Source: Anaerobaca sp035448545 (GTDB taxonomy: Bacteria > Planctomycetota > Phycisphaerae > Sedimentisphaerales > Anaerobacaceae). Taken from it: 64,000 nt of DNA. The translations under genes were made by a program, and so were the position numbers. Shown here one piece after another: positions 1 through 7,974 of this stretch (position 1 is its first letter; every line of letters starts with the position of its first letter). The notes beneath the pieces are model-generated. The model was not told the origin of the DNA, made no database searches, and saw only the letters and a program-made list of their open reading frames with translations. The DNA lies in contig DAOTJE010000012.1 of NCBI GenBank assembly GCA_035448545.1, positions 1 through 64,000 of the forward strand, read 5' to 3'.

Positions 1-2
1 TT

Positions 3-629
3 CGCAATCCGGGTTCGGCCAACAGCATGCAGATCGCCGAAGTCGAGCTGATCGGGCGACCGGCGGTGGACCTGTTCGTCGAGGACTTCGAGTCGTACAC
101 CGCCGGCACTGATCTGCACGGCGTCAACGGCTGGAAGGGCTGGGACAACAGCGCCGGCGCGGGCGCACCGGTATCGGATGCGCTTGCGTTCAGCGGCGTC
201 AACGCGGTCGAGATCATCGGCAGTTCCGACCTGGTCCACGAGTTCGACCTGGCCGGCGGCGTGATCGAGTTCTCCGCCATGCAGTACATCCCCTCGGGCG
301 GAAGCGGCGAGACCTATTTCATTCTGCTCAACAGCTACGATGACGGCGCCAATCAGGACTGGTCGATCCAGACGCGCTACAACCTGGCCGATGGAACGAT
401 CACAACCTGGACCGGCACGGCAATCGCTACCGTCGTCTTTGATGAATGGGTCGAGCTCAAGTACGTCATCGACCTGGACAACAACACCGTCGATGAGTAC
501 TACAACGGCACCCTGATCGACACCCGCGTGTGGGACGACAACGAGCATGGCACGCTCGGCGCGATTGACCTGTTCGGCAACGGCGCTTCGTCGGTTTACT
601 ACGACGACATCACGATCTCGACGCGGTAA
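3..629 (+). CDS. C-terminal part of a secreted discoidin/LamG-type protein (truncated at window start)
   Basis: The reading frame is open from the left edge, so the true start lies outside the window; the first ATG (27) is internal. The first residues (ANSMQIAEVELIGR) match the end of the F5/8 type C (discoidin-like) domains common in planctomycete extracellular proteins. After this come about 190 residues rich in Gly, Asp, Tyr and Trp with beta-sandwich character, including FEDYESYTAG-like and YYDDITIS-like stretches that typically bound a concanavalin-type module. No transmembrane segment or sorting signal is visible at the C-terminus. A carbohydrate-binding, extracellular role is inferred. 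A strong hairpin terminator follows 60 bases downstream. Confidence 0.7.
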   Translation, partial: RNPGSANSMQIAEVELIGRPAVDLFVEDFESYTAGTDLHGVNGWKGWDNSAGAGAPVSDALAFSGVNAVEIIGSSDLVHEFDLAGGVIEFSAMQYIPSGGSGETYFILLNSYDDGANQDWSIQTRYNLADGTITTWTGTAIATVVFDEWVELKYVIDLDNNTVDEYYNGTLIDTRVWDDNEHGTLGAIDLFGNGASSVYYDDITISTR

Positions 630-691
630 GCCGCGCGGCATAACCTCGTTGCGCTAACGAACGAGGCAGAGAGACAGTGGTTTGCACCCTC

Positions 692-737
692 AGGGGACTG
701 CATCCGGTTTCACGCCGGGTGCGGTCCCCTTCCTTTT
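692..737 (+). terminator. Rho-independent terminator
   Basis: A 16-bp stem (left arm 692-707, right arm 715-730, two G-U-compatible positions) closes a 7-base loop and is followed by a T-rich run (TTCCTTTT). It ends transcription of the upstream plus-strand gene and separates it from the minus-strand phage module. Confidence 0.75.
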
Positions 738-788
738 GGCGTGCGAATCTCACGTGGACATTCGCAAACAACAGGCAGAGAGAACATC

Positions 789-1259
789 CTATGACTTGGC
801 GTGCGGGGCGTGCACAGCGGAGCCACGTCGGCGGCGTTGCTCGCCGGCCAGACGCGAGCGGAACGGCACGCGGCACGTCGGGCACTGTACCCACTCCGAC
901 TCCAGGCCGGGCTCTTCGGGCTTCTTCGGCACTTCGAGCAGAGCCACCGTCTGATGCAGCCGATTGAAGCAGCCCGTGCAGAACGGCCCATCGACCATCT
1001 GCCCGCCCTTTCTGGCGAACCAGGCGGCCCCTTCGATCTGCATGTCGTCGGTGGTCGCGATGGCGGATCGCAACTGGGTAATCAGCTCATCCCGCTCGGC
1101 AAGACTGTGCTCGGCGTCCGCCAGCAGTCGTTACAGTTCGGCGGTCTTCGACTTCAGTTCGATCACCTCGGCGGCAAGGGAAAAATCGCGCTTGGAGTCC
1201 AGGTCCAACTTCGTCTTGACGGTCTTGAGTGATCCGGCGATCAGGTCGATCAGTTCCAT
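789..1259 (-). pseudogene. Phage-associated zinc-ribbon protein gene with an in-frame stop
   Basis: The frame starts at ATG 1259 (MELIDLIAGSLKTVKTKLDL...) right after the preceding gene. It runs through a coiled-coil-like region to codon 43, which is TAA (1131-1133), then continues in the same frame (RLLADAEHSLAERDELITQL...) to a stop at 789. The downstream half has a CxxC...CxxC zinc-ribbon-like pattern (FCTGCF, QCPTC). Nothing else breaks the frame, so the simplest reading is one C-to-T change of a Gln codon. The alternative is a split into a 42-aa and a 94-aa protein, the latter starting at 1073. It is the last gene of the phage module. Function is unknown; family assignment rests on the zinc ribbon only. 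Confidence 0.55.
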
Positions 1260-1261
1260 GA

Positions 1262-1477
1262 TTATCGCCCTCTAAGGAGACTATCGCATCGCTCGCCGTG
1301 CCGTCGTCTCACAACCCGCATCGTCACGGCCCATCTCCATCCATCGACCCGTTCGCCGCCCGACTTAACCTCATTCCAGCGATCCCCCAGAGGCGATTGC
1401 CCGTCTTCGCCAAGGGGGTAGCACGGTGGGTCATAGACCAACCCATTCTCGATGGCCGCCGTCTGCCATTCCGCCAT
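1262..1477 (-). CDS. Small hypothetical protein of the phage module
   Basis: A 71-aa protein rich in Trp and Arg, with no recognised domain. It starts 8 bases after the stop of the upstream lipoprotein gene and ends 3 bases before the ATG of the zinc-ribbon gene, so it is packed like the other phage genes. The sequence offers no further functional clue. Confidence 0.45.
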   Translation of the reverse strand: MAEWQTAAIENGLVYDPPCYPLGEDGQSPLGDRWNEVKSGGERVDGWRWAVTMRVVRRRHGERCDSLLRGR

Positions 1478-1484
1478 TGCCGAA

Positions 1485-2090
1485 TCAGCCTTTCATCGCG
1501 GCGACGAGCCGGCGGGTTTCGGGCGACTGGTTGGCGTGGGCGGCTTTGAAGGCCTGGGTCTGGTCGGCGCTGTGCTTTTTGAACAGCTCGTTGCCCTGGA
1601 TGATCTCCTTCAGGGCGGTGGATTTGGCGCGGGCATCCTGGAGGAAGCGCACCGCCCGCGTGCCGTAGACGCCGCCCAGCAGAGCGCTGACGCCGATGCC
1701 CACCTCCAGCAACGCATCGGCGACCTGCCAGGGATCGGGCCGCTCGGCGGACTCGGCGACGGCGGTCTCGGCCAGATTCCAGTTCGCCTGAGCGAGGATC
1801 TGCTCACTCGTCTCGGCCTGGGGAACCTCGCTCGGCAGGCCATAGTACGACGTGAACGCGCGGCTCTGCACCTCCGACAGCTTCGTCAGCGCCTGAAGCT
1901 GCGGCGAGGTCTCTTCGGCCCGCGCGGTTTCGGCAGCCACCGCCGTCGTACGCTGGTGCAACCAGGCATTCTGTTTGAGCTGCTCGCTCGGCGCCAGCCG
2001 CAGGCTGTCACAGCCGACGGTAAGTAAGCCCATCACGGCGACGAGGGCGACCGGCACAAACCAACCTGATGGGGACACTCGAACCTTCAT
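1485..2090 (-). CDS. Phage-module lipoprotein
   Basis: A 201-aa protein. The start at ATG 2090 has a good ribosome-binding site (GGAGAG) and gives a classic lipoprotein signal: MKVR, a hydrophobic stretch (VPVALVAVMGLLTVG), then the lipobox Cys at about residue 25. The mature part is helical and Ala/Gln/Glu-rich, with a short hydrophobic Gly-rich segment (VGIGVSALLGGVYG) near residue 150. The start overlaps the stop of the upstream single-span membrane protein (ATGA). A membrane protein followed by a lipoprotein at the end of a phage structural module suggests a lysis role (holin/spanin-like), but no motif proves it. Confidence 0.6.
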   Translation of the reverse strand: MKVRVSPSGWFVPVALVAVMGLLTVGCDSLRLAPSEQLKQNAWLHQRTTAVAAETARAEETSPQLQALTKLSEVQSRAFTSYYGLPSEVPQAETSEQILAQANWNLAETAVAESAERPDPWQVADALLEVGIGVSALLGGVYGTRAVRFLQDARAKSTALKEIIQGNELFKKHSADQTQAFKAAHANQSPETRRLVAAMKG

Positions 2091-2350
2091 GGTTTCTCTC
2101 CTAATCGTTTTTCGATGACTTGGACGCGGTACTCGTGCGAGAGGCTCTGGGTGGTGAGGGCTTCGAGCTTCTGCGTGACGGCCTCCTGCGCCTTGAGCAG
2201 CATGGTGACGTCGCGCTGGAGCAGGTCGAGCTGGCGCTGGAGGTTGAGCCAACTGCCGAGGATCAGCGACGCCAGCGCCATCAGTTGCACGAGGACCGAC
2301 AGATTGATCCGGCGGTCAAGCCGCCACGACGAAGGATTCGGCTTGGTCAT
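2087..2350 (-). CDS. Small single-span membrane protein with coiled coil (holin-like?)
   Basis: An 87-aa protein starting at ATG 2350 (ribosome-binding site GGGAG, 7-base spacing). A short basic N-terminus (MTKPNPSSWRLDRR) precedes one hydrophobic segment (about residues 18-36). The rest is a coiled coil predicted from heptad-like Leu/Val spacing (LQRQLDLLQRDVTMLLKAQE...). It overlaps the lipoprotein gene by 4 bases, so the two are translationally coupled. Size and topology fit small phage membrane proteins next to lysis genes; holin function is only a suggestion. The inserted S23 gene cassette lies directly upstream on the opposite strand. Confidence 0.55.
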   Translation of the reverse strand: MTKPNPSSWRLDRRINLSVLVQLMALASLILGSWLNLQRQLDLLQRDVTMLLKAQEAVTQKLEALTTQSLSHEYRVQVIEKRLGEKP

Positions 2351-2370
2351 ATGCAACTCCCGACGGCCCA

Positions 2371-2400
2371 TTGCGGAATGCAGATTGCAGATTGCAGATT
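2371..2400. repeat. Heptamer repeat (family B), left arm beside the S23 gene
   Basis: Iterated 7-base units (GCAGATT x3, preceded by a degenerate unit) form the left arm of an inverted pair. The matching right arm is at 2821-2852 and the S23 gene lies between the two. Confidence 0.6.
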
Positions 2401-2420
2401 CAAGGCCGGTGTGGTATACT
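2392..2420 (+). promoter_or_regulatory. Sigma70-type promoter of the S23 gene
   Basis: A -35 box TTGCAG (2392-2397), a 17-base spacer and a -10 box TATACT (2415-2420). The ATG at 2428 is 7 bases beyond the -10 box, where transcription would start, so the mRNA is probably leaderless. The -35 box is supplied by the last heptamer repeat unit. Confidence 0.55.
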
Positions 2421-2427
2421 TCTGTCT

Positions 2428-2781
2428 ATGGATGCGGAGCAATTCAAGGCTCGAACGAAGGCGTTTGCCCTGCGCGTAATTCGCGTGGTCGAAGCGTTGC
2501 CAAAGTCGAGGACGACAGACCTGTTGGCCAGGCAATTGCTGCGTAGCGGAACCGCTGTGGGGGCGAACTACCGCGCGGCATGCCGTGCCAAATCGCGAGC
2601 GGATTTCGTTGCCAAGATGGGAACCGTCGAGGAAGAATGCGACGAGGCCATCTATTGGATGGAGGTGCTTGTCGAAACAGGGGTCGTGAAGGCCACATGC
2701 CTCACCGCCCTGTTGGACGAGGCCAACGAGCTTCTCTCGATGGTTGTGGCCTCCATCAGGACCGCGCGAAATCGAAAATAG
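2428..2781 (+). CDS. Four-helix bundle protein (S23 / 23S rRNA intervening-sequence family)
   Basis: A 117-aa protein beginning MDAEQFKARTKAFALRVIRVVEALPKS. The pattern LLARQLLRSGTAVGANYRAACRAKSRADFVAKMGTVEEECDEAIYWME is diagnostic of the S23 four-helix-bundle family, first known from 23S rRNA intervening sequences and related to the Avd accessory protein of diversity-generating retroelements. The biochemical role of the many orphan copies is unknown; nucleic-acid binding is likely given the basic surface of the family. Here it is on the plus strand within an intergenic region of the minus-strand phage module and is flanked on both sides by inverted family B heptamer arms, which suggests it arrived as a mobile cassette. 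Confidence 0.85.
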   Translation: MDAEQFKARTKAFALRVIRVVEALPKSRTTDLLARQLLRSGTAVGANYRAACRAKSRADFVAKMGTVEEECDEAIYWMEVLVETGVVKATCLTALLDEANELLSMVVASIRTARNRK

Positions 2782-2820
2782 TCGGTGACGAGTCACTTGC
2801 TGGCCTCTATCGATCGCAAC

Positions 2821-2852
2821 TACGCAATCCGAAGTCCACAATCCGAGATTGG
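2821..2852. repeat. Heptamer repeat (family B), right arm beside the S23 gene
   Basis: Units of the type CGCAATC/CACAATC, the reverse complement of the left arm at 2371-2400, begin 39 bases after the S23 stop codon and end at the stop of the next phage gene. Confidence 0.6.
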
Positions 2853-2853
2853 T

Positions 2854-3189
2854 TCAGGGTTTGGCGTAGAAGACGTTTCGTTCGCCGGCGCGGAAGAGAA
2901 CGGCGAAGGTCCCGGCCTCCAGCGTGCCCTGGCTCAGAAAGGGCTCCGCCAGGTTCGTCGCTTCGATCTCCCGGCCGATCTCGACGGGGGGCGTGCCGGC
3001 TTCGCCCACAACCACCGCGCGGACGCGGTAGACGTTCCAGGCGACGCGGCTCTTGACTTGCACCGGCCAGGCATTCGACGCGGCGCCGCTGCCGACGACG
3101 AGCGAGGTCTCTTTGCGGTTGCCGGCGCCCTCTCGCGACAGAGCCGTCAGCACCTGCTGCTCGTCGGTAATGTGTCGCTTGTCCATCAT
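2854..3189 (-). CDS. Hypothetical phage protein
   Basis: A 111-aa protein starting MMDKRHITDEQQVLTALSREG, chosen because GGGGAA lies just upstream of ATG 3189. The rest looks beta-rich (ETSLVVGSG...WNVYRVRAVVVGEAGTPPVEIG...). No known domain is recognised. Its position right after the hub-like gene suggests a virion or tail-tip accessory protein. Confidence 0.5.
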   Translation of the reverse strand: MMDKRHITDEQQVLTALSREGAGNRKETSLVVGSGAASNAWPVQVKSRVAWNVYRVRAVVVGEAGTPPVEIGREIEATNLAEPFLSQGTLEAGTFAVLFRAGERNVFYAKP

Positions 3190-3206
3190 GAATTCCCCAG
3201 TATGAC

Positions 3207-3282
3207 TTCGGATGGGCGATTGCGGATCGCAGACTCTCTGGGAACCACCAATCTGCAATCCGAAATCTGCCATCCGAAATCA
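3207..3282. repeat. Family B heptamer inverted arrays
   Basis: The left arm (GATTGCG-type units, 3207-3233) and right arm (CGAAATC-type units, about 3250-3282) flank a loop of about 16 bases. Read on the minus strand, the array starts with the TGA stop codon of the hub-like gene and fills the gap to the next phage gene. Confidence 0.65.
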
Positions 3283-5058
3283 GGTGCGTTGTCGTACCAC
3301 CTTCAGTTGCGTGCATTGCGTTCGGAAATCCACGTGCACGCGCTCGATCCAGGCGAGGCTTCGCGTGTCACTTCGGCACGTCAGCACATCCCGGCTGTCG
3401 GGGCTCGATGTCACTCGGTCGCCCGGATGCACGTGCAGCGTCAAGGTGGGCGTCCGAACCTGGATCGTCTCGACGATCTGCGCCGTTGCCTCCGCGCGCC
3501 CGCGCAGGAACTCATAGAGTGCTTCGGTATCGTCGGCGGTGTCGGGTTCGCCCAGTGTCGTTACGTCGGCGTGTGCAAGAAGGCTCTGCGGCGAGACCTT
3601 GCGATAGCGGAACCGGCGCGGCAACGTGATGATGTGATCGACCACGGGGGCCGTCGAGCCGACCGGGCCGTCGGCAATGATGCAGGTGAGCCGTTCATCG
3701 CTGACGACCGAGGCGGTGATCCGAAATCGCAGCGCGCCCTTGAGCGCGGCGACCCATGTATCGACGTCGAGCTGTTCGCTCGCCAGCCATACGCCGCACT
3801 CGTCGAGCAGGTTGTTAAAGGACCCGACGTACTGCCACCAGTGCATCCCGGCGTCGAACGACACTTCGAGAAGATAGCCCAGCGAACGGCCTTGCCCATC
3901 CGTGCTCAGCGCGGGCCAGAAGCGCCGACGCCTGCGGACGAACGCAGCGCCCTCGAAGAGTCTGGAGAAATCGTAGGGCTCGCCCCGCTCGTACGGCGGC
4001 GGGGTATAGTCGCCCGCCTCGTTGAGGCACCATTTGCGATAGACATCCCTGACCTCGTGGAACTGCGGGTTCGTCGATGCGGAGAACTTCGCGTAGTCGG
4101 TGTCCTCCAGCGAAGGGTCCCACGCACCGACCAGCTCGAAAGTCGCCTCGTAGGTCTTGAAATCGCCCTGGCCGATGTGCCGGTGCGTGACGGGATGAAA
4201 GTCGCGCCGGCTGTGTAGCGTTGCCACGTTTGTTCGGGACAGGCTCAGGCTTTGCCCCGGCCATTGGCAGTTCAGCTCCACCGTTCGGCCCCGACCGTTG
4301 CGATAGAATACGATCGCCTGGTCCGGTCCCGTCTCGCTCGTTCGCGGAACGAATCGGAAGCGCAGGCCCGCCGCCTCGCCGCAGCGATACAGCGCTTCGA
4401 GAAGGCTCAGACCTGTCACGTCGAGGTCGCGCACCAGCCGGCCTTCGGTGATGGCACGGAGCTGATCGAGGCCCGGGCGGTACAGATCGCTCAATGGGAC
4501 GTACTCATTCAGCAGGTAAGAGATTGCCTCGGCACATCCCCAGGGCACGGCTTGTTCGTGGTCCGCCTGGAACACCGGCCCGGTCGCGGCGTTAGCCCGG
4601 CCCTGCGGGTTGAAGATGGTATCGAGACCCGCCAGAAACGTCGTCTGGCCGGGGGCCTGGAGGATGCGCTGTCCATAGACCGTGATCCGTTCGAGAGCGG
4701 CACTGCGATCCTTCGCGATGATCTCAAAACGGCGCCCTTGCCCATCGAGGGCGGTCTCGATGCTCTCGACGTTCCCGACGAAGATGGGCACGCCCCGGAT
4801 AGCGGGCTGGGGCACATCGCGGTGGTAGAGCTGGTGCAGAGACACCTTCCGGCCCATCGCAAATCGCTGTGCCAATCGTTCGTTGTCCGGCTGCGTGGCG
4901 GCCAGGCGCACCCAACTGTATTCCGGCGGGCCGCTGCGGACGAGCTCAAGCGGTTCGAGATCGTCGCACGCGACCCCGTCAAGAAGGACGGTCACGGTAC
5001 CGGCAGGCAGAGCCAGTCGCGCGTATTCGGGCTGAAAGACTTCGATCGCATTGCTCAT
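3280..5058 (-). CDS. Phage tail hub / late-control-like structural protein
   Basis: A 592-aa protein, the largest of the phage module. The N-terminal half holds a segment (RKVSLHQLYHRD...GNVESIETAL, then RRFEIIAKDRSAALERI) resembling the hub domain of baseplate proteins of the late control D (gp27-like) group, in which a beta-barrel is followed by the DRSxxL-type motif. The C-terminal part is long, beta-rich and unlike anything recognised. ATG 5058 overlaps the preceding stop by one base. In family terms it would sit at the tail tip and join tail tube to baseplate; that role is inferred from weak similarity and gene order. Confidence 0.5.
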   Translation of the reverse strand: MSNAIEVFQPEYARLALPAGTVTVLLDGVACDDLEPLELVRSGPPEYSWVRLAATQPDNERLAQRFAMGRKVSLHQLYHRDVPQPAIRGVPIFVGNVESIETALDGQGRRFEIIAKDRSAALERITVYGQRILQAPGQTTFLAGLDTIFNPQGRANAATGPVFQADHEQAVPWGCAEAISYLLNEYVPLSDLYRPGLDQLRAITEGRLVRDLDVTGLSLLEALYRCGEAAGLRFRFVPRTSETGPDQAIVFYRNGRGRTVELNCQWPGQSLSLSRTNVATLHSRRDFHPVTHRHIGQGDFKTYEATFELVGAWDPSLEDTDYAKFSASTNPQFHEVRDVYRKWCLNEAGDYTPPPYERGEPYDFSRLFEGAAFVRRRRRFWPALSTDGQGRSLGYLLEVSFDAGMHWWQYVGSFNNLLDECGVWLASEQLDVDTWVAALKGALRFRITASVVSDERLTCIIADGPVGSTAPVVDHIITLPRRFRYRKVSPQSLLAHADVTTLGEPDTADDTEALYEFLRGRAEATAQIVETIQVRTPTLTLHVHPGDRVTSSPDSRDVLTCRSDTRSLAWIERVHVDFRTQCTQLKVVRQRT

Positions 5059-6569
5059 CAGAATATGGTCTCCGCGGCGAGGATCGTCACAACTTCAGGA
5101 CAGCCTGTTCGGACGCGACAGGACACCGCCTCGTCGGGGTCGCTCTCGATCCCGTTGGCCCCTTGCGCTCGAACAACAAAGTGGTGCTCCCCTTCCGGCA
5201 GCGCGCCGGTCCGGTAGCAATACAATCGGCGACCTCCATAGGCGCTAGTCGCCAGGGGCGCGCCGAAGTCGAATTGACCGTCGGCTCCGGCGGCATAGAC
5301 ATGGAATCGCACCGGCGAGGTCTGCTGATCCAGCGGGCAGTACGACCATTCGAGCCGGACCCTGCCGCCGGAAACCGGCACAGCGCGCAAATTGCAGATG
5401 CCGTTGGGAGCAGGCGCCGCGGGGATGCCATCCTCGTTCATGCGAACCTCGACCGCAGCGCCCGTCGTACATTCCTGGTCTCCGTGGCCGTTGAACCGCC
5501 GGACAACGAAGCAGCCCTTCGTGCCCGCTTCAGGAGTCAGATGAGCGGGCAGACGAACCTGGCGCGCATCCGTTTCGGCGACGTGCTCGATCCGCCGGAA
5601 CTCGACCTGGTCGGCGGACGGACCGTGATAGACCGCCGTACACCCTGCACGTCGCACCCAGAACCAGCCGCGTGTAAGCACCGTGCCCAGCTTGAACGCT
5701 TCCGGGCACGCGCCGTTGCAGAGCACCGCTTTGCGCCAGGGTCGCCAGCCCGCAGGAGTCGCAACACCGATCGGCTCGGACGGCCGCACGCTCAACGGCG
5801 CAGATGCGAAAGAGCTCACTGCCGAAATCTGCCCTGACAGGCTTCGCATCACTCTGCCCGTGCCCACGAGCGAGGACGCAGCGGAGATCGCGCCGGCCAG
5901 TTCATGCGCCGTCCCACCGGTCACAACGACGGGCGGCCAACGCCCCACGCAATCGAAGACTGCCGACGGGTCACGGTACAGCCGCTGGACTTCTTCCGCC
6001 GAGAGCCCCCGGTCATACACGAGCAACTGCCGCACGACGGTTGAACCGCCCACCGTCAGCGTGCTGGTCGCGCTATTCGTCTTCGGCGCCGGGGCACAAG
6101 CCGCCGTAGCGATCAGTTGGCCGTTGACGTATGCCTTCAGCGTGGCCGAATCCCACAGAAATGCCAGAAAGCCCGGCTCTGCCACGTGAGACAGCAGAAA
6201 ACCCGACATGGTGTAGCCGATCCCGCTATGGTAGACACGGAAGCAGTTGTTGCTGCTGTACCGCTGCCAGGACATCGCGGTGTCACTGAGAACCAGCAGC
6301 GCCTCCCAGGCCTCATCGAGCGTGATCCCGCTGTGCCAGAGGCAGAACGAATAGCCGGCGCCGAAGCGGTTGTACCAGTCCTGGTGCGTGGCCTGGATAG
6401 GGGTCGCCAGGCCATCCGGAGCCGCAGCGCCTGCCAGCAGGTGCGGATAAACCAGGTTCGATACCGCCGAGCCCGGCTGATCCATGCGGGCGGCACAGAC
6501 CAGCCCTCCGACCAGCGGATCGGTCCGGTCCAGCGTCGTCAACGGTTTGGATTTCGTCGGCCAGATCAT
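5058..6569 (-). CDS. Phage structural protein with LamG-like and fibronectin/Ig-like domains
   Basis: A 503-aa protein starting at ATG 6569, which overlaps the previous stop (ATGA) and has GAGAAG upstream; an earlier ATG at 6590 is less likely. Residues about 45-200 form a concanavalin/LamG-type fold (FRVYHSGIGYTMSG, FLWDSATLKAYVNGQL, LLVYDRGLSAEEVQRLYRDP is the typical LamG end). Residues about 390-490 look fibronectin/Ig-like (GRVRLEWSY...PVRFHVYAAG...HHFVVRAQG). Such modular proteins decorate tails and bind surface glycans. Adhesion is inferred. Confidence 0.65.
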   Translation of the reverse strand: MIWPTKSKPLTTLDRTDPLVGGLVCAARMDQPGSAVSNLVYPHLLAGAAAPDGLATPIQATHQDWYNRFGAGYSFCLWHSGITLDEAWEALLVLSDTAMSWQRYSSNNCFRVYHSGIGYTMSGFLLSHVAEPGFLAFLWDSATLKAYVNGQLIATAACAPAPKTNSATSTLTVGGSTVVRQLLVYDRGLSAEEVQRLYRDPSAVFDCVGRWPPVVVTGGTAHELAGAISAASSLVGTGRVMRSLSGQISAVSSFASAPLSVRPSEPIGVATPAGWRPWRKAVLCNGACPEAFKLGTVLTRGWFWVRRAGCTAVYHGPSADQVEFRRIEHVAETDARQVRLPAHLTPEAGTKGCFVVRRFNGHGDQECTTGAAVEVRMNEDGIPAAPAPNGICNLRAVPVSGGRVRLEWSYCPLDQQTSPVRFHVYAAGADGQFDFGAPLATSAYGGRRLYCYRTGALPEGEHHFVVRAQGANGIESDPDEAVSCRVRTGCPEVVTILAAETIF

Positions 6570-6970
6570 GCGGTCTTCTCGTTGAGGCACGCCGAGACGG
6601 TGACAGAATTGCTCGATGCGTTGTTCCTGGCGAAAATCTTCACGCTCTTGGCGACCGGGATGGTCACGGTCGCGACGGCGGGATCGTCCGCATACGTGTC
6701 CAACCGGACCAGGAAGATCCCGTTGCTGTCATCGTTAGGGAATTCGTCACTGCCTGAGCCGTCGGGGTCGCCGCAACTGAGCAGCGCGTAAAAGTCCACC
6801 GTGTCGCCGCTGACGGGTGTGCCGTTGTTTTCGGCTTTGAGCGTGACCATCGCGTCGAACCCCGACGCAGAGAACGACATCGCGTCGGAGGCGGCGGTGG
6901 CGCCCCCCGAGACGCTCGCGGAGTTCGACGAACTCCACGTCACTTGAATTTCATGATTGGCTACCGCCAT
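6566..6970 (-). CDS. Small phage structural protein
   Basis: A 134-aa protein starting at ATG 6970, which has an excellent ribosome-binding site (AGGAGGTGCAC). It is beta-rich and Ser/Ala/Asp-rich, with an apparent metal-binding-like acidic stretch (GDPDGSGSDEFPNDD). No family is recognised. It lies between a fibre-type protein and the LamG protein and shares a 4-base overlap with the latter, so it is probably a virion surface or tail component. Confidence 0.55.
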   Translation of the reverse strand: MAVANHEIQVTWSSSNSASVSGGATAASDAMSFSASGFDAMVTLKAENNGTPVSGDTVDFYALLSCGDPDGSGSDEFPNDDSNGIFLVRLDTYADDPAVATVTIPVAKSVKIFARNNASSNSVTVSACLNEKTA

Positions 6971-7002
6971 AGTGCACCTCCTGACAATTGCGGTCTTGGC
7001 GA

Positions 7003-7067
7003 TTTCGGATGGCGGATTCGAGCACGATACGCTGATCCACATTCCGCACTGCGAAATCCGCAATCAG
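7003..7067. repeat. Family B heptamer inverted arrays
   Basis: The left arm (GATTTCG-type, about 7009-7027) and right arm (GAAATCCGCAATC, about 7052-7065) flank a loop of about 25 bases. On the minus strand the array begins with the TGA stop of the gene at 7064-7459. Confidence 0.6.
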
Positions 7068-7459
7068 TCCAGATGGATTTCCAGATCCCCGGGCGCGAAC
7101 CGCGCGGCGTCGCCCGGACCGATCGCCTTGGCTTGCGCCAAGGCGCCGTGGGCGAGCAGATTCCCGCCCGTAGCCGCATCGAACAGAGCGAAATGCGTCA
7201 CTGTCCCCCAGGCAGCGGACGCTTCGGGAAACTCGATCGCGTCGGCGTTGGCCAGGGTGCCGCTTGAAGCGACGCTCCAGTCCGCCGGGCTTGTCACGGC
7301 GCGGGCATAGCCGTCACCGCTCGGCTCGCTCAGACCGGTGCCCGTCTCGCCGGGCTCGGCGGTCGACAGCGCCACCCAGATCGTCGGAGGGCTGTAGCTG
7401 CCTTTGCCGAACAGGTGGTCCAGGATTTCATTCTCCCAGTAATCCGAAAAGCTACCCAT
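7064..7459 (-). CDS. Phage virion protein, tail-fibre-associated type
   Basis: A 131-aa protein starting MGSFSDYWENEILDHLFGKGSY. The phrase YWEN.ILDHLFGKG...PP TIWVALSTA.P followed by GYARAV and a beta-rich C-terminus is a recurring small phage protein found near tail-fibre genes. The exact role is unknown. The gene ends inside a family B repeat that supplies its stop codon. Confidence 0.65.
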   Translation of the reverse strand: MGSFSDYWENEILDHLFGKGSYSPPTIWVALSTAEPGETGTGLSEPSGDGYARAVTSPADWSVASSGTLANADAIEFPEASAAWGTVTHFALFDAATGGNLLAHGALAQAKAIGPGDAARFAPGDLEIHLD

Positions 7460-7493
7460 CGTTCTTGCTCCTGTGGGCGCGAAGGCCTATTCG

Positions 7494-7949
7494 TCAGTTC
7501 ACGGTTCTTGCGCAGGTCGAGGCGGTTTCTTCGAGGCGGTGCGTGAGGACAACGGTCTCGTGGTCGTCGTCGTAGTAGTCCACCGCGCCGGTGTTCTTGT
7601 CCCACACCATCCTGTTGGCGAGGATGGTCATCGCCGTCAGTTCGCCTGCGCCGGTCCAGCAGATGGTCCGGCTGTCGATCAGCGCATCGGACGGCGCCGG
7701 GGCCGCACCTGCCTGCGCGAAGCACTGGATCCCATATCGCCCGGCCGGGATGTTCGCATCGAAGTCGCCCTGGTATCGACTCCCGCCTTTGTCCGTCAGC
7801 GCGACGCTATAGTCGTCGGCATCGTGTCCGCCGGCACCCCAGTCTTCGAACACCTTCGTCGCCGGGCACCAGACCTGGCCCGACCGGTTGCGGATCACCA
7901 CATACACCGTGTGGCCCGATGCGTAGTCGACGTGAATCTCGTTTGCCAT
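7494..7949 (-). CDS. Phage structural protein, unknown
   Basis: A 151-aa, beta-rich protein (MANEIHVDYASGHTVYVVIRNRSGQVWCPATKVFEDW...). It contains a Gly-rich ligand-like segment (GSRYQGDFDANIPAGRYGIQ). The pattern resembles small tail-adapter or fibre accessory proteins of tailed phages but no named family is recognised. It lies in the run of tail genes, all in the same direction. Confidence 0.5.
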   Translation of the reverse strand: MANEIHVDYASGHTVYVVIRNRSGQVWCPATKVFEDWGAGGHDADDYSVALTDKGGSRYQGDFDANIPAGRYGIQCFAQAGAAPAPSDALIDSRTICWTGAGELTAMTILANRMVWDKNTGAVDYYDDDHETVVLTHRLEETASTCARTVN

Positions 7950-7974
7950 GTCACTTGCCTTTCGTCAGCTATCG

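Noticed and set aside
801..1232. A 143-codon plus-strand frame over the zinc-ribbon gene
   Set aside because: It is the antisense of the zinc-ribbon gene; protein composition is Arg/Gly-rich without domain and the minus strand holds the operon.
2371..2852. Heptamer arrays as a CRISPR array
   Set aside because: The unit is 7 bases without unique spacers and is arranged as inverted arms; no cas gene is present.
2785..4218. A 477-codon plus-strand frame
   Set aside because: Antisense to the hub-like gene; long frames arise on both strands in GC-rich DNA. No ribosome-binding site and composition unlike neighbouring proteins.
6420..6440. tRNA-like GGTTCGA T-loop sequence
   Set aside because: It lies within a protein-coding region and no acceptor or anticodon stem can be formed around it.
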